Part shown: piece after piece, positions 26,054 through 36,799 of the stretch
Layout: the number at the start of each line of letters is the position of its first letter
Position numbering within the stretch: position 1 is the first letter of the stretch
Assembly (NCBI RefSeq): GCF_002000545.1
Contig: NZ_MLHL01000044.1
Span: forward strand, 1-38,006
From: Rodentibacter trehalosifermentans
GTDB taxonomy: Bacteria; Pseudomonadota; Gammaproteobacteria; Enterobacterales; Pasteurellaceae
Direction of reading: 5' to 3'
Length of the DNA stretch: 38,006 bases
Made by a program: the position numbers and the translations under genes
The notes under the pieces: generated by a model
The model's database searches: none
What the model was told of the DNA's origin: nothing
The model's input: the letters and a program-made list of their open reading frames with translations, nothing else

Positions 26054-27421
26054 ATGGCAGAAATGATTTGGGATAAGGCTTTGATTCAGAAGTATAATCA
26101 ATCAGGTCCTCGTTATACATCTTACCCAACGGCGTTAGAATTTCACGAAAACTATACCAATCAGGATTTTCTTGATGCGGCAGCCCGCTACCCGGAACGC
26201 CCACTGTCGCTTTATGTGCATATTCCGTTTTGTCATCAACTTTGTTATTTCTGCGCCTGTAATAAAGTGATCACCCGTCATCAACATAAAGCGGATATTT
26301 ATCTTGATTATTTGGAAAAAGAAATCATCAGTCGATCAGCGTTGTTTAAAAATAGAAAAGTGACGCAAATTCACTGGGGAGGCGGCACGCCGACTTATTT
26401 AAATCAAGCGCAATCTGCACGTTTAATGGCGATGTTGAAATCGCATTTTACGATTATGGAAAATGCGGAAATTTCCATTGAAATCGATCCTCGTCAAATT
26501 GAGCTTTCTATGCTCGATCATCTGCGTTCAATCGGTTTTAACCGAATGAGTATGGGGGTGCAGGATTTTAATAAAGATGTGCAAAAAATTGTAAATCGTG
26601 AACAAGATGAAGCCTTTATTGCGGCATTATTAAAACGGGCGGACGAGCTTGGGTTTCAGTCCACCAACCTTGATTTGATTTATGGATTGCCATTGCAAAA
26701 TGTGGAAAGTTTTATGTTCACCCTGGAAAAAGTGATTGCGCTTAATCCGGATCGTTTGAGCATTTTTAACTATGCCCATTTACCAAGCCGTGTGCCGGGT
26801 CAGGCTAAAATTAAAGAAGAAATGTTGCCTGCACCGGAAACCAAACTCACGATTTTACAGAAAACCATTGAGACTTTAGCCAATGCGGGGTATCAATTTA
26901 TTGGTATGGATCACTTTGCAAAACCCGATGATGAATTGGCGATTGCGCAAGAAAAAGGCGTGTTGCACCGGAATTTCCAAGGTTACACCACGCAAGAAGA
27001 ATGTGATCTTCTTGGTCTAGGGGTGTCATCCATTAGTTTGTTAGGGGATACTTATGCTCAAAATGAGAAGGATCTTAAAACCTATTATGGATTAGTGGAA
27101 CAAAAGGGTAATGCGTTACATAAAGGGCTTGTGTTAAGCCGTGAAGACTGTTTACGTCGTGATGTGATTAAGCAGCTTATTTGCAATTTCAAATTAGATT
27201 TTTCGCCCATTGAAAAACAATATGATATTCAATTTACCGAGCATTTCGCCGAAGATTTGGCATTACTTCAACCCTTGATGAATGACAGATTAATCAGTCA
27301 AAATGAGCAGGGCTTGGCGGTGTCACCAAAAGGGCGGTTATTAATTCGCAATATTTGTTTGTGTTTTGATACCTATTCCCGAGCGGCAGCAAAACGCCAG
27401 CAATTTTCGAGAATTATCTAA
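26054..27421 (+). CDS. hemN: oxygen-independent coproporphyrinogen III oxidase
   Basis: A radical-SAM enzyme that oxidatively decarboxylates coproporphyrinogen III to protoporphyrinogen IX without oxygen. The 455 residues (E. coli 457) start at the ATG at 26054 (MAEMIWDKALIQKYN) behind GAGGAGAGG. The cluster motif is HIPFCHQLCYFCACN (C60, C64, C67, with C69), followed by HWGGGTPTYL and IEIDPRQ. YTSYPTA near the start is typical of true HemN rather than HemW. It complements hemA in this window for haem synthesis, although the two are not linked. Confidence 0.96.
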   Translation: MAEMIWDKALIQKYNQSGPRYTSYPTALEFHENYTNQDFLDAAARYPERPLSLYVHIPFCHQLCYFCACNKVITRHQHKADIYLDYLEKEIISRSALFKNRKVTQIHWGGGTPTYLNQAQSARLMAMLKSHFTIMENAEISIEIDPRQIELSMLDHLRSIGFNRMSMGVQDFNKDVQKIVNREQDEAFIAALLKRADELGFQSTNLDLIYGLPLQNVESFMFTLEKVIALNPDRLSIFNYAHLPSRVPGQAKIKEEMLPAPETKLTILQKTIETLANAGYQFIGMDHFAKPDDELAIAQEKGVLHRNFQGYTTQEECDLLGLGVSSISLLGDTYAQNEKDLKTYYGLVEQKGNALHKGLVLSREDCLRRDVIKQLICNFKLDFSPIEKQYDIQFTEHFAEDLALLQPLMNDRLISQNEQGLAVSPKGRLLIRNICLCFDTYSRAAAKRQQFSRII

Positions 27422-27427
27422 GTTTTC

Positions 27428-27453
27428 TGCCATCCGTTTGGGTGGCATTTTTT
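27428..27453 (+). terminator. terminator after hemN
   Basis: TGCCATCC (27428-27435) pairs with GGGTGGCA (27440-27447), one T-G pair, GTTT loop, followed by six T. Confidence 0.93.
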
Positions 27454-27476
27454 ATGGGGTAATACAAAATAAAAAA

Positions 27477-27505
27477 TTCAAAAAATATAAAAAATCCAGT
27501 AGAAT
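27477..27505 (+). promoter_or_regulatory. promoter of frr
   Basis: TTCAAA (27477-27482) and TAGAAT (27500-27505) with a 17-bp A/T-rich spacer, 42 bp before the start codon. Confidence 0.6.
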
Positions 27506-27547
27506 CACCCCTGTTTTATTTCAGGCTTAATATAAAAGGATAATTCA

Positions 27548-28105
27548 ATGATTAATGAGATTAGACAAGATGCTGAACAGCGTATGGAGAAAAGCATCGA
27601 GGCATTAAAAGGGCATATTGCGAAAATTCGTACCGGTCGTGCACAACCGAGTTTATTAGACGGGATTCAAGTGGAATACTATGGGGCGGCAACGCCACTT
27701 CGCCAGTTAGCGAATGTGGTGGCGGAAGATGCCCGCACTTTAGCGGTTACTGTGTTTGACCGTTCATTAATCAGTGCGGTAGAAAAAGCTATTCTTACCT
27801 CTGATTTAGGATTAAATCCGTCCTCGGCGGGCACCACTATTCGAGTGCCGCTTCCACCGCTTACAGAAGAACGCCGTCGTGATTTAATTAAAATTGTGAA
27901 AGGTGAAGGGGAACAAGGTAAAGTGGCGATTCGTAACGTGCGCCGTGATGCCAATGATAAAATTAAAGCCTTGTTGAAAGACAAAGCGATTAGCGAAAAC
28001 GACCAACACAAAGCGGAAGATGTGATCCAAAAATTAACCGACCAATACATCAAAAAAGTCGATGAAATTTTGGCAGAGAAAGAAAAAGAGTTATTAGATT
28101 TTTAA
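27548..28105 (+). CDS. frr: ribosome recycling factor
   Basis: With EF-G it splits the post-termination ribosome. The 185 residues equal the E. coli length. Hallmarks are [56 protein letters not shown] and [15 protein letters not shown]. It starts behind AAAGGATAATTCA. Unlike in E. coli, where frr follows pyrH, it has its own promoter here and is followed by a small membrane protein gene and dxr. Confidence 0.98.
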   Translation: MINEIRQDAEQRMEKSIEALKGHIAKIRTGRAQPSLLDGIQVEYYGAATPLRQLANVVAEDARTLAVTVFDRSLISAVEKAILTSDLGLNPSSAGTTIRVPLPPLTEERRRDLIKIVKGEGEQGKVAIRNVRRDANDKIKALLKDKAISENDQHKAEDVIQKLTDQYIKKVDEILAEKEKELLDF

Positions 28106-28128
28106 TCACAATAATCTAAGGAGAAATG

Positions 28129-28395
28129 ATGTCAGGCGGTTTAATTGGGAAAAATCCCAAAGTGGATATGGTAGCCAGCTTAATCATTGGCGGGGTTCTA
28201 TTATTTCTCGCCTATGATTTTTATGGGAAATTAATCGCTCTTGAACAAAATGGCGGCTCGATGAAAGTGAATGCGATTGTGTATGCACTTTATGAAATGG
28301 GCGGTGCTGTGGGTGCTGCCGGTGCTTTTGTTGCGGGAGCATTGTTTTTTTTCTATCGCTCGTATCGGGCATTTTTAAAATTAAAATCATCTTAA
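28129..28395 (+). CDS. small membrane protein of unknown function
   Basis: I do not recognise the family. The 88-residue product starts at the second of two adjacent ATGs (28129), which has the better spacing from AGGAG (28119-28123). There are two probable membrane segments: [20 protein letters not shown] (about 13-32) and a glycine/alanine-rich [20 protein letters not shown] (about 56-75), and a basic tail. It lies 20 bp after frr and is closed by its own terminator, so it is probably co-transcribed with frr. Confidence 0.75.
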   Translation: MSGGLIGKNPKVDMVASLIIGGVLLFLAYDFYGKLIALEQNGGSMKVNAIVYALYEMGGAVGAAGAFVAGALFFFYRSYRAFLKLKSS

Positions 28396-28405
28396 TAGCG
28401 AAATT

Positions 28406-28430
28406 AAAGGACGCATCGGCGTCCTTTTTA
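28406..28430 (+). terminator. terminator after frr and the small membrane gene
   Basis: AAAGGACGC (28406-28414) pairs with GCGTCCTTT (28419-28427) around an ATCG loop, continuing in T. Confidence 0.93.
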
Positions 28431-28439
28431 CTGAATATA

Positions 28440-28448
28440 AAGTGCGGT
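28440..28448 (+). repeat. DNA uptake signal in the dxr ribosome-binding region
   Basis: An exact AAGTGCGGT with the usual CAAAAATTT tail that ends 1 bp before the dxr start. It occupies the place of the Shine-Dalgarno sequence; no better purine-rich motif is seen. Confidence 0.85.
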
Positions 28449-28457
28449 CAAAAATTT

Positions 28458-29672
28458 ATGCAAAAACAAAATGTGGTGATTCTTGGTGCAACAGGCTCCA
28501 TTGGACAAAGCACCCTATCGGTGATTGAGCATAACCCTGAAAAGTATCATGCTTTTGCCCTTGTTGGCGGGAAAAATGTTGAGGCAATGTTTGAAAAATG
28601 CGTAAAATTTCGACCGCACTTTGCCGCCCTTGATGATGTGAATGCGGCAAATATTTTACGTCGTCAACTTGCTGAGCATCATATTCCCACCGAAGTATTA
28701 GCCGGACAGAAAGCAATTTGTGAGTTGGCAGCCCACCCCGATGCTGATCAGGTGATGGCTGCTATTGTCGGGGCGGCTGGTTTACTACCCACCTTATCTG
28801 CTGTAAAAGCGGGTAAACGGGTGCTTTTGGCAAACAAAGAAGCGTTGGTAACCTGTGGGCAGATTTTTATTGAAGCGGTGAAACAGCATCAGGCGATATT
28901 ATTGCCCGTCGATAGTGAACATAATGCGATTTTCCAATCCCTCCCGCCTAAGGCGCAACAAAAAATCGGTTTTTGCCCTTTAGGCGAATTGGGGATTAGC
29001 AAAATTGTCCTCACCGGATCAGGTGGCCCTTTCCGTTATACTCCACTTGAGGAATTTGACCGAATCACACCGGCGCAAGCCGTGGCTCATCCGAATTGGT
29101 CGATGGGGAAAAAAATCTCGGTGGATTCGGCGACGATGATGAACAAGGGCTTGGAATATATTGAGGCACGTTGGTTATTTAACGCCCGAGCTGATGAAAT
29201 GGAAGTGATTATTCACCCACAATCCATTATTCATTCAATGGTGCGCTATGTGGATGGCTCAGTGATCGCGCAAATGGGAAACCCCGATATGCGCACACCG
29301 ATTGCAGAAACCCTCGCCTATCCTCATCGTACATTCGCCGGTGTTGAACCTTTAGATTTCTTTAAAATCAAAGAACTGACTTTTCTCGAACCGGACTATC
29401 AACGTTATCCGAATTTAAAATTGGCGATTGATGCCTTTGCCGAGGGGCAATATGCCACGACAGCAATGAACGCCGCCAATGAAATTGCCGTACAGGCGTT
29501 TTTAGAAAGACGTATTTCATTTACCGATATCGCACGCATCAATCAAGAAACGGTAGCCAATATACCATCGACAACTATCACCGCGATTGAGGATGTCATT
29601 GAAGTTGATGAAAAAGCTCGAATGATGGCTGAAATACTGATTTCACAACGTGAAAAGTGCGGTCAAAAATAA
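28458..29672 (+). CDS. dxr: 1-deoxy-D-xylulose 5-phosphate reductoisomerase
   Basis: It makes 2-C-methyl-D-erythritol 4-phosphate, the committed step of the non-mevalonate isoprenoid pathway. The 404 residues (E. coli 398) carry the NADPH motif [29 protein letters not shown], the metal site [22 protein letters not shown] and [21 protein letters not shown]-like stretches (written here in pieces). The last residues REKCGQK are encoded by an uptake signal at 29655. A second one (28613) encodes RPHF. It begins the envelope cluster dxr-uppS-cdsA-rseP-bamA-skp-lpxD, the same order as in H. influenzae and E. coli. Confidence 0.98.
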   Translation: MQKQNVVILGATGSIGQSTLSVIEHNPEKYHAFALVGGKNVEAMFEKCVKFRPHFAALDDVNAANILRRQLAEHHIPTEVLAGQKAICELAAHPDADQVMAAIVGAAGLLPTLSAVKAGKRVLLANKEALVTCGQIFIEAVKQHQAILLPVDSEHNAIFQSLPPKAQQKIGFCPLGELGISKIVLTGSGGPFRYTPLEEFDRITPAQAVAHPNWSMGKKISVDSATMMNKGLEYIEARWLFNARADEMEVIIHPQSIIHSMVRYVDGSVIAQMGNPDMRTPIAETLAYPHRTFAGVEPLDFFKIKELTFLEPDYQRYPNLKLAIDAFAEGQYATTAMNAANEIAVQAFLERRISFTDIARINQETVANIPSTTITAIEDVIEVDEKARMMAEILISQREKCGQK

Positions 29673-29683
29673 ACTGATTTTTT

Positions 29684-30403
29684 ATGATAGAACTCGATAA
29701 AAATAATATCCCGGCACATGTTGCTATCATTATGGATGGTAACGGGCGTTGGGCAAAACAACAAAATAAATTGCGTATTTTTGGACATACGAATGGGGTA
29801 GCGGCGGTTCGCCGTGCGGTGAGTTATGCGCGGCAAATTGGTGTTAAAGTTCTCACGCTTTATGCATTTAGCAGTGAAAACTGGAGCCGCCCGGAACAAG
29901 AAGTGAATTCATTGATGACACTTTTTATGCAAGCGCTTGATCGTGAAGTCAAAAAACTGCATAAAAATAATATTCGCCTTAACATTATTGGCGATACTTC
30001 ACGTTTTAGTGAAAAATTACAAGAGAAAATCGCAAAAGCAGAGCATTTAACAGAAAAAAACACGGCATTGACCTTGAATATCGCCGCCAATTATGGGGGC
30101 TGTTGGGATATTGTTCAAGCCGCCCGACAAATTGCCGATAAAATTAAAAAAGATGAAATGACTTTGGCGGATATTACCGAACAATCCTTCCAAAGCCACT
30201 TAGCCACACAACATCAGCCTCAAGTGGATTTGTTGATCCGCACCAGTGGTGAGCAACGTGTGAGTAACTTTTTACTTTGGCAGATCGCTTATGCGGAATT
30301 GTGCTTTTTAGATGTTTTATGGCCTGACTTTAGCGAGGAAGATTTCAATTGGGCTATTGCCAGTTATCAACAACGTCATCGCCGTTTTGGTGGGACTGAA
30401 TAA
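29684..30403 (+). CDS. uppS: undecaprenyl diphosphate synthase (cis-prenyltransferase)
   Basis: It elongates farnesyl diphosphate to C55 undecaprenyl diphosphate, the lipid carrier for peptidoglycan and O-antigen. The 239 residues show the signature [15 protein letters not shown] (catalytic D18), [20 protein letters not shown] and [17 protein letters not shown], where most relatives have RISNF. There is no clear ribosome site ahead of the ATG (11 bp after dxr), so translation is probably coupled to dxr. Confidence 0.98.
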   Translation: MIELDKNNIPAHVAIIMDGNGRWAKQQNKLRIFGHTNGVAAVRRAVSYARQIGVKVLTLYAFSSENWSRPEQEVNSLMTLFMQALDREVKKLHKNNIRLNIIGDTSRFSEKLQEKIAKAEHLTEKNTALTLNIAANYGGCWDIVQAARQIADKIKKDEMTLADITEQSFQSHLATQHQPQVDLLIRTSGEQRVSNFLLWQIAYAELCFLDVLWPDFSEEDFNWAIASYQQRHRRFGGTE

Positions 30404-30414
30404 GCGGAGAAATT

Positions 30415-31281
30415 ATGCTTAAAGAGCGTGTATTGTCAGCCATTGTGCTGATTGCGGTGGTACTATGTGCCTTATTTTTATTTAGCCCTTTTTACTTTGC
30501 TTTGGCATTGGGCTTGGTGGCGACATTGGGTGTTTGGGAATGGACACAATTTGCGCGTTTTAAACAGTCTCTCGTTCGTTTGTGTATTGCTGCATTTCTT
30601 GGGGCATTTATTTTCTTATGGCTTTTTACCGAGGGGGATTACCTCAATGCCGGACGGGTTTTTGAAGCTTATCTTCCGCTTTTATTGATGAACGCAGTGG
30701 GTTGGTGGATGCTCTCATTATTATTAGTTATCACTTATCCAGCCTCCGCCAAATACTGGGGGAAAAATAAACCCCTTCAATTATTATTTGCTTTCTCTAC
30801 ATTAATTCCCTTCATTGCCGCCGTATTACGCTTACGCTTAGATAACTATACGCAAGACCCTTATCACGGGTTATTTTTATTACTCTATGTTTTTGTGCTT
30901 GTATGGGCGGCGGATTCCGGTGCTTATTTTACAGGCCGTGCTTTTGGAAAACATAAATTAGCGCCTAAAGTGTCACCGGGGAAAACCTGGGAGGGCGTGA
31001 TAGGCGGTTTAATCACTGCCGCAATTTTTGCTTGTATATTGATTTATTTTTCGGAGGAAAACCTTGTCGGCAATCGAGGTATTGCAGGTTTTATCATTCT
31101 TTCCGTGGCAACCGTAGCGATTTCAATTTTAGGTGATTTAACCGAGAGTATGTTCAAACGTGAAACCGGTATTAAAGATAGTAGCCGGCTTATTCCGGGA
31201 CATGGGGGCATTTTGGATCGCATTGACAGCCTTACGGCGGCCGTCCCTTTCTTTACCTATTTTTACTTCTTTGTTTTGTAA
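30415..31281 (+). CDS. cdsA: phosphatidate cytidylyltransferase (CDP-diglyceride synthase)
   Basis: It activates phosphatidic acid to CDP-diacylglycerol, the precursor of all phospholipids. The 288 residues form about eight membrane helices. The family signature is MFKRETGIKDSSRLIPGHGG followed by ILDRIDSL near the C-terminus, and SPGKTWEGVIGG lies ahead of it. It starts behind GCGGAGAA, 11 bp after uppS, and ends 9 bp before rseP. Confidence 0.97.
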   Translation: MLKERVLSAIVLIAVVLCALFLFSPFYFALALGLVATLGVWEWTQFARFKQSLVRLCIAAFLGAFIFLWLFTEGDYLNAGRVFEAYLPLLLMNAVGWWMLSLLLVITYPASAKYWGKNKPLQLLFAFSTLIPFIAAVLRLRLDNYTQDPYHGLFLLLYVFVLVWAADSGAYFTGRAFGKHKLAPKVSPGKTWEGVIGGLITAAIFACILIYFSEENLVGNRGIAGFIILSVATVAISILGDLTESMFKRETGIKDSSRLIPGHGGILDRIDSLTAAVPFFTYFYFFVL

Positions 31282-31290
31282 GGATAAATG

Positions 31291-32622
31291 ATGTCATTTT
31301 TGTGGTCTTTAGGTGCTTTTCTTATTGCCATTTCCGTGTTGGTTGCAGTGCATGAGTATGGGCACTTTTGGGCTGCACGAAAGTGCGGTGTAAAAGTATT
31401 GCGTTTTTCTCTTGGTTTTGGCAAGGTGATTTGGCGACGTAAAGATAAGCATGGGACAGAGTTTGCTTTATCAATGATCCCACTTGGCGGTTATGTCAAA
31501 ATGTTGGATGGCAGGGCTGAATCTGTCCCGAAGGAATTCATCGCCCAAGCCTTTGATCACAAATCTGTACTACAACGTGCCTTTATTATTGCAGCCGGTC
31601 CATTGGCCAATTTTCTTTTTGCAATTTTTGCCTATTGGATCATCTATTCGGTCGGTATGCCAAGCGTTAAGCCAGTGATAGAACAGGTCACCCCCCATTC
31701 TATCGCTGCACAAGCACAGATTGAACCTAATATGCAAATTGTCGGTATTGATGGAAAAGATGCAGAAGATTGGGAAACCATTAATATGTTATTAGCCACG
31801 AAATTAGGGGAACATAACGTGAAGATAAGCGTTTCACCTTTTGGCTCTAATGTAACTTATGACAAAAAGCTGGATTTATCCCATTGGCAGTTTGATCCGG
31901 AAAAAGAAAGTGCGTTTGAATCTTTAGGCATACAGCCCGTTCGTGCCAAAGTGGAAATGACATTGTCGAAAGTTGTAGAAGACTCACCGGCTCAAAAAGC
32001 CGGTTTACAGGTTGGGGATAAAATTTTAACGGAAAATTTGACCGCACTTTCGTGGCAAAGTTTCGTGAGACAGGTTGAACAGGGCCATCCCATTAAACTT
32101 AAAATTGAACGCGATGGTAAAATGTTTGACAAAACGATACAACCGGAAAAAAATCACGAAGGTCGTTGGTTTGTGGGAATTAGCCCCACTTTTTTAAATG
32201 TAGGTGAGCAGTATCGAACCGAATTAAAATATGATATTCTTGCTGCCTTGTCTAAAGGCGTAGAAAAAACAGCACAATTATCTTGGCTCACCGTAAAAGT
32301 GATTGGCAAATTATTTACCGGTGATCTTGCATTAAATAATTTAAGCGGTCCAATTTCTATTGCAAAAGGTGCAGGGGCATCGTCAAGTATTGGGCCGGTT
32401 TATTTTCTTAGCTTTATGGCACTAATCAGCGTCAATTTAGGCATTATGAATTTATTTCCGTTGCCGATATTAGATGGCGGACATCTCGTCTTCTTGGCGG
32501 CGGAAGGTATAAAAGGAAAACCTGTTTCCGAACGGGTACAAAATTTAAGTTATCGAGTTGGAGCGACGTTGCTGTTCGCATTAATGGTTTTCGCGCTTTT
32601 CAATGATTTCTTACGTTTATAA
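31291..32622 (+). CDS. rseP: site-2 intramembrane zinc protease RseP
   Basis: It cleaves the anti-sigma factor RseA within the membrane and so releases sigma-E, and it also removes signal-peptide remnants. The 443 residues carry the zinc motif [12 protein letters not shown] (H21, E22, H25), two periplasmic PDZ-like domains (the second around [19 protein letters not shown]), and the third ligand in [10 protein letters not shown]. Two ATGs are adjacent (31288 and 31291); the second is better spaced from AAGGATAA. Two uptake signals lie in it (31381, 32041). It is just upstream of bamA; a sigma-E-type promoter is seen before skp. Confidence 0.96.
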   Translation: MSFLWSLGAFLIAISVLVAVHEYGHFWAARKCGVKVLRFSLGFGKVIWRRKDKHGTEFALSMIPLGGYVKMLDGRAESVPKEFIAQAFDHKSVLQRAFIIAAGPLANFLFAIFAYWIIYSVGMPSVKPVIEQVTPHSIAAQAQIEPNMQIVGIDGKDAEDWETINMLLATKLGEHNVKISVSPFGSNVTYDKKLDLSHWQFDPEKESAFESLGIQPVRAKVEMTLSKVVEDSPAQKAGLQVGDKILTENLTALSWQSFVRQVEQGHPIKLKIERDGKMFDKTIQPEKNHEGRWFVGISPTFLNVGEQYRTELKYDILAALSKGVEKTAQLSWLTVKVIGKLFTGDLALNNLSGPISIAKGAGASSSIGPVYFLSFMALISVNLGIMNLFPLPILDGGHLVFLAAEGIKGKPVSERVQNLSYRVGATLLFALMVFALFNDFLRL

Positions 32623-32651
32623 ATTTTATAGTGACATATAGGATACAGTCG

Positions 32652-35033
32652 ATGAAAAAACTTCTAATCGCAAGTTTATTATTCGGAACGACAACAAGCA
32701 TTTTCGCCGCCCCCTTTGTGGCAAAAGAAATTCGCGTGGATGGCGTTCAAGGTGAATTAGAACAACAAATTCTTGCCAACCTACCGGTTCGTTCAGGACA
32801 ACAGGTTACCGATAATGATGTGGCAAATATCGTTCGATCTTTATTCGTCAGCGGTCGATTTGATGATATAAAAGCTTACCAAGATGGTAGTGCTCTTGTG
32901 GTCAGTGTAGTGGCAAAACCGATTATTTCCGAAGTTCAAATTAAAGGTAACTCTTTAATTCCGACGGAAGCATTAAAACAAAATTTAGATGCAAACGGCT
33001 TTAAATCAGGCGATATATTAAATCGTGCGAAACTTGATGAATTTGTAAAAGGCGTAAAGGAACACTATAAAAGCATCGGACGTTATAACGCAAAAGTAGA
33101 GGCTATCGTCAATACCCTTCCTAATAATCGTGCAGAGGTAACACTTCAAATTGATGAAGATGATACGGCAAAATTAAAATCTGTTACTTTTAACGGTAAT
33201 CAAGCGATTTCCAGCAGCACTTTGCAAGAGCAGATGGAATTACAACCTGATGCGTGGTGGAAGCTTTGGGGAAATAAATTTGATGCGACCCAATTTGATA
33301 AAGATTTGCAGGCTATTCAAGAATATTATCAAAACAATGGTTATGCAAAAGCACGTATTACCCGCACCGATGTTCAATTAAATGATGAACAAACCAATGT
33401 GGAAGTCAACATTGATGTGAGTGAAGGCGAAAAATACGATTTAACGAGTGCGCGTATTGTAGGAAATGTCGGAGGTATGGCGGAAGAATTACAACCGTTG
33501 TTAAACCATTTGCATTTAAACGATACCTTTAGCCGTGCCGATGTCAGCGATGTTGAAAATGCCATTAAAGCCAAATTAGGCGAGCGGGGTTATGGTAGTG
33601 CAACGGTTAATGTGACACCGGCATTTGATGATGAAAATAAAACCGTGGCACTAACATTCGTGGTTGATGCCGGTCGTCGTTTATCCGTTCGTCAAGTTCA
33701 ATTTGAGGGTAATACGGTTTCTGCAGACAGCACATTACGCCAAGAAATGCGCCAGCAGGAAGGTTCTTGGTATAACGCTCAGTTGGTTGAATTAGGTAAA
33801 ATTCGTTTAGACAGAACTGGTTTTTTTGAAACTGTTGAAAGCCGTATCGAGCCGGTTGAAGGTACCAATGATGAAGTGAACGTGGTTTACAAAGTTAAAG
33901 AGCGTAACACAGGTAGTATCAACTTTGGTGTGGGTTATGGTACGGAGAGTGGTATCAGCTATCAGGCGAGTATCAAACAGGAAAACTTCTTGGGAACAGG
34001 GGCTGCGGTGAGCTTGGCGGGATCCCGTAATGACTATGGGACAACTATTAATCTTGGTTACACCGAACCGTACTTTACCAAAGACGGCGTAAGTTTAGGC
34101 GGAAATGTATTCTATGAGACTTACGATAACTCAGACAATGACACATCTTCTGATTATAAGCGTACAACTTATGGCGGTAATATTACCCTTGGCTTTCCGG
34201 TTAATGAAAATAACTCATACTATCTTGGGCTAGGTTACACTTATAATAAAATTAGTAATTTCTCTCAGGAATATAATCGTGATCTGTATTTAGAATCAAT
34301 GAATTTTGATTCAACCTCCATTAAATCTCATGATTTTGATTTCTCATTCGGTTGGAACTATAACAGTTTAAATCGTGGTTATTTTCCAACGAAAGGGGTA
34401 AAAGCCAGTATTGGTGGACGTGTCACTATTCCGGGATCGGATAACAAATATTATAAATTGAATGCGGATATTCAAGGCTACTATCCGCTTGATCGCGATC
34501 ACCGTTGGGTGCTCTCTGGTAAAATGGGGGCAGGTTATGCCAATGGCTTTGGCGGTAAACGTTTACCGTTCTATCAAAACTACACAGCCGGCGGCATTGG
34601 CTCATTGCGTGGTTTTGCGTATGGTGCGGTAGGCCCTAATGCGATTTATCTACAAAGAGTAGGTAATGGGGCAGCTTGGGTAAGAAGCGATGATGTTGTC
34701 GGTGGTAATGCAATCGGAACCGCTAGTGTGGAATTGATTGTGCCGACACCGTTTGTATCGGATAAAAATCAAAATTCGGTAAGAACATCATTATTCGTTG
34801 ATGCCGCAAGCGTTTGGAATACAAAATGGAAAACGGATAAACAAGCGAGGGAAATTGCACATTTAAATTTACCTGATTATGGGAAAGCAAGCCGCATTCG
34901 TGCTTCTGCCGGTGTGGGTTTCCAATGGCAATCACCAATCGGGCCTTTGGTATTTTCCTATGCAAAACCGATTAAAAAATATGAAAATGATGATATAGAA
35001 CAATTCCAATTTAGTATTGGTGGTTCTTTTTAA
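32652..35033 (+). CDS. bamA: outer membrane protein assembly factor BamA (D15/Omp85)
   Basis: The core of the Bam complex, which folds beta-barrel proteins into the outer membrane. The 793 residues start at 32652 ([19 protein letters not shown] signal peptide), behind AGGA; seven upstream codons in frame are not part of it. Five POTRA domains run to about residue 345 (for example [65 protein letters not shown]). A 16-strand barrel follows, with the conserved lid-loop arginine in GSLRGFAYG (R653) and a terminal FSIGGSF. It is the D15 protective antigen of H. influenzae. BamD is encoded at 21838-22632. Confidence 0.98.
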   Translation: MKKLLIASLLFGTTTSIFAAPFVAKEIRVDGVQGELEQQILANLPVRSGQQVTDNDVANIVRSLFVSGRFDDIKAYQDGSALVVSVVAKPIISEVQIKGNSLIPTEALKQNLDANGFKSGDILNRAKLDEFVKGVKEHYKSIGRYNAKVEAIVNTLPNNRAEVTLQIDEDDTAKLKSVTFNGNQAISSSTLQEQMELQPDAWWKLWGNKFDATQFDKDLQAIQEYYQNNGYAKARITRTDVQLNDEQTNVEVNIDVSEGEKYDLTSARIVGNVGGMAEELQPLLNHLHLNDTFSRADVSDVENAIKAKLGERGYGSATVNVTPAFDDENKTVALTFVVDAGRRLSVRQVQFEGNTVSADSTLRQEMRQQEGSWYNAQLVELGKIRLDRTGFFETVESRIEPVEGTNDEVNVVYKVKERNTGSINFGVGYGTESGISYQASIKQENFLGTGAAVSLAGSRNDYGTTINLGYTEPYFTKDGVSLGGNVFYETYDNSDNDTSSDYKRTTYGGNITLGFPVNENNSYYLGLGYTYNKISNFSQEYNRDLYLESMNFDSTSIKSHDFDFSFGWNYNSLNRGYFPTKGVKASIGGRVTIPGSDNKYYKLNADIQGYYPLDRDHRWVLSGKMGAGYANGFGGKRLPFYQNYTAGGIGSLRGFAYGAVGPNAIYLQRVGNGAAWVRSDDVVGGNAIGTASVELIVPTPFVSDKNQNSVRTSLFVDAASVWNTKWKTDKQAREIAHLNLPDYGKASRIRASAGVGFQWQSPIGPLVFSYAKPIKKYENDDIEQFQFSIGGSF

Positions 35034-35034
35034 T

Positions 35035-35062
35035 CGAACTTTTTATTTATCATTTAGTCAAA
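35035..35062 (+). promoter_or_regulatory. sigma-E-type promoter of skp-lpxD
   Basis: CGAACTT (35035-35041), 15 bp, then GTCAAA (35057-35062) nearly matches the enteric sigma-E consensus GGAACTT-N15-GTCAAA. It lies 72 bp before skp. Sigma-E control of skp and bamA is known in E. coli; use by this organism is inferred. Confidence 0.75.
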
Positions 35063-35134
35063 GCGAACACTTGCACGGTAAACTACAATGCTGTGCAAGC
35101 CCTATTAACCATTTAATTTAACAAGGAAATTTCA

Positions 35135-35746
35135 ATGAAAAATGTTTTAAAAGTGACCGCACTTTCAGTAGGTATTGCACTTGCATCAGGTTTTGCCGCA
35201 GCAGATGAAAATATTGCATTTATTAATGCCGGTTATTTATTCCAAAACCACCCTGATCGCCAAACACTTGCCGATAAGTTGGATGCAGAATTAAAACCGA
35301 CCGCAGATAAACTGGCGGCAAGTAAAAAAGAAATTGACGACAAAATTGCAGCATCACGCAAAAAAGTCGAGGCAAAAGTAGCTGCATTACAAAAAGATGC
35401 ACCACGTTTACGCCAAGCCGAAATCCAAAAACGTGAAGAAGAAATCAATAAGTTTGGTGCAAGTGAAGAAGCTGCATTGACTAAATTGATGCAAGAACAA
35501 GATAAAAAAGTGGCGGCATTCCAAGAGGAAAGCGAAAAACGCCAAGCTGAAGCCCGTGAAAAATTGTTAGAAAGCATCCAAGTGGCTACCAATAATTTGG
35601 CAAAAGCAAAAGGTTATACTTATGTGATTGATGCAAACTCAGTGGTGTTTGCTGTCGAAGGGAAAGATATTACTGAAGAGGTGTTAAAATCTATCCCTGC
35701 TACGGAAAAAGCCGCTGCTCCTGCGAAAGCTGAAGAGAAAAAATAA
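35135..35746 (+). CDS. skp: periplasmic chaperone Skp (OmpH)
   Basis: It binds unfolded outer-membrane proteins in the periplasm and hands them to Bam. The 203 residues begin with a signal peptide (MKNVLKVTALSVGIALASGF, cleaved near AAADEN), then the conserved NIAFINAGYLFQNHPDRQ. A long coiled coil follows, with heptads of K/E/A (KKEIDDKIAASRKKVEAKVAAL). The family end KGYTYVIDANSVVFAVEGKDIT is intact. It is about 40 residues longer than E. coli Skp, partly from a repetitive Ala/Lys tail (EKAAAPAKAEEKK). An uptake signal at 35156 encodes TAL in the signal peptide. lpxD starts 12 bp later. Confidence 0.96.
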   Translation: MKNVLKVTALSVGIALASGFAAADENIAFINAGYLFQNHPDRQTLADKLDAELKPTADKLAASKKEIDDKIAASRKKVEAKVAALQKDAPRLRQAEIQKREEEINKFGASEEAALTKLMQEQDKKVAAFQEESEKRQAEAREKLLESIQVATNNLAKAKGYTYVIDANSVVFAVEGKDITEEVLKSIPATEKAAAPAKAEEKK

Positions 35747-35758
35747 TAGGTTCTAACC

Positions 35759-36799
35759 ATGCAAAAATCCTATTCTTTAAAAGAATTGGCTAATCAAATC
35801 GGCGCTACCGTTCGCGGTAACGCCGATGTCGTTATAACGGATATAGCCCCTCTTGATAAAGCACAAGCGCATCAACTCACCTTCATTTCTAATGCGAAAT
35901 TCCGTCCCTTACTAAAAGATTCCAAAGCAGGCATTCTCGTTGTGTCGGAAACGGATGTAGAATTTTGTGCTCCGGAAAGTCATTTATTGATTGTAAAAGA
36001 TCCCTATGTGGCTTATGCAATTTTGGCACAATATATGGACACCACGCCAAAAGCGGCACAAGGCATTGCACCAAGTGCGGTCATTTCTGAGGGTGTTTCT
36101 TTAGGTGAAAATGTATCAGTCGGTGCTAATGCGGTGATTGAAGAAGGTGCCGTATTAGGCGATAACGTGATTATCGGTGCAAATTGTTTTGTGGGAAAAA
36201 ACACAAAAATTGGAGAAGGAACACAGCTTTGGGCGAATGTGACGGTTTATCATGATGTTGAAATCGGTTCAAACTGCTTAATTCAATCCGGTGCAGTGAT
36301 TGGTAGCGATGGTTTCGGCTACGCCAATGATCGAGGTCGTTGGATTAAAATTCCTCAAGTAGGTCAAGTGATTATCGGCAATCATGTTGAAATTGGTGCT
36401 TGTACTTGTATTGACCGTGGGGCATTGGATGCCACCGTGATTGAGGATAACGTTATCATTGACAATCTTTGTCAAATCGCCCACAACGTACACATTGGTA
36501 CCGGCACGGCTGTGGCAGGCGGTGTAATAATGGCGGGCAGCCTGACAGTAGGGCGTTATTGCTTAATCGGTGGTGCAAGTGTGCTCAATGGTCATATGGA
36601 GATCTGCGATAAGGTGACAATTACCGGAATGGGAATGGTGATGCGACCGATTACCGAGCCGGGAGTTTATTCGTCCGGTATTCCATTGCAAACTAACAAA
36701 GAATGGCGAAAAACCGCCGCATTGACTTTAGGGATTGATGGAATAAATAAACGCTTGAAATCCGTTGAAAAAAAACTTGGGGCTGTCCTAGATAACTAA
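35759..36799 (+). CDS. lpxD: UDP-3-O-acylglucosamine N-acyltransferase
   Basis: It adds the N-linked 3-hydroxyacyl chain in lipid A synthesis, using acyl-ACP. The 346 residues comprise an N-terminal uridine-binding domain, then left-handed beta-helix hexapeptide repeats ([38 protein letters not shown]), the catalytic histidine in QIAHNVHIG (H242), and a C-terminal helix ending [10 protein letters not shown]. The last residues GAVLDN and the stop codon come from the inverted repeat of the IS element at 36779, so the native end has been replaced. The catalytic core is whole, so the enzyme is probably active. The usual next genes fabZ-lpxA-lpxB are missing here. Confidence 0.96.
   Translation: MQKSYSLKELANQIGATVRGNADVVITDIAPLDKAQAHQLTFISNAKFRPLLKDSKAGILVVSETDVEFCAPESHLLIVKDPYVAYAILAQYMDTTPKAAQGIAPSAVISEGVSLGENVSVGANAVIEEGAVLGDNVIIGANCFVGKNTKIGEGTQLWANVTVYHDVEIGSNCLIQSGAVIGSDGFGYANDRGRWIKIPQVGQVIIGNHVEIGACTCIDRGALDATVIEDNVIIDNLCQIAHNVHIGTGTAVAGGVIMAGSLTVGRYCLIGGASVLNGHMEICDKVTITGMGMVMRPITEPGVYSSGIPLQTNKEWRKTAALTLGIDGINKRLKSVEKKLGAVLDN
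36779..36796 (+). repeat. IS1016-like left inverted repeat
   Basis: An 18-bp end, GGGGCTGTCCTAGATAAC. Read in the lpxD frame it gives GAVLDN, with a stop one codon further on. Confidence 0.93.
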
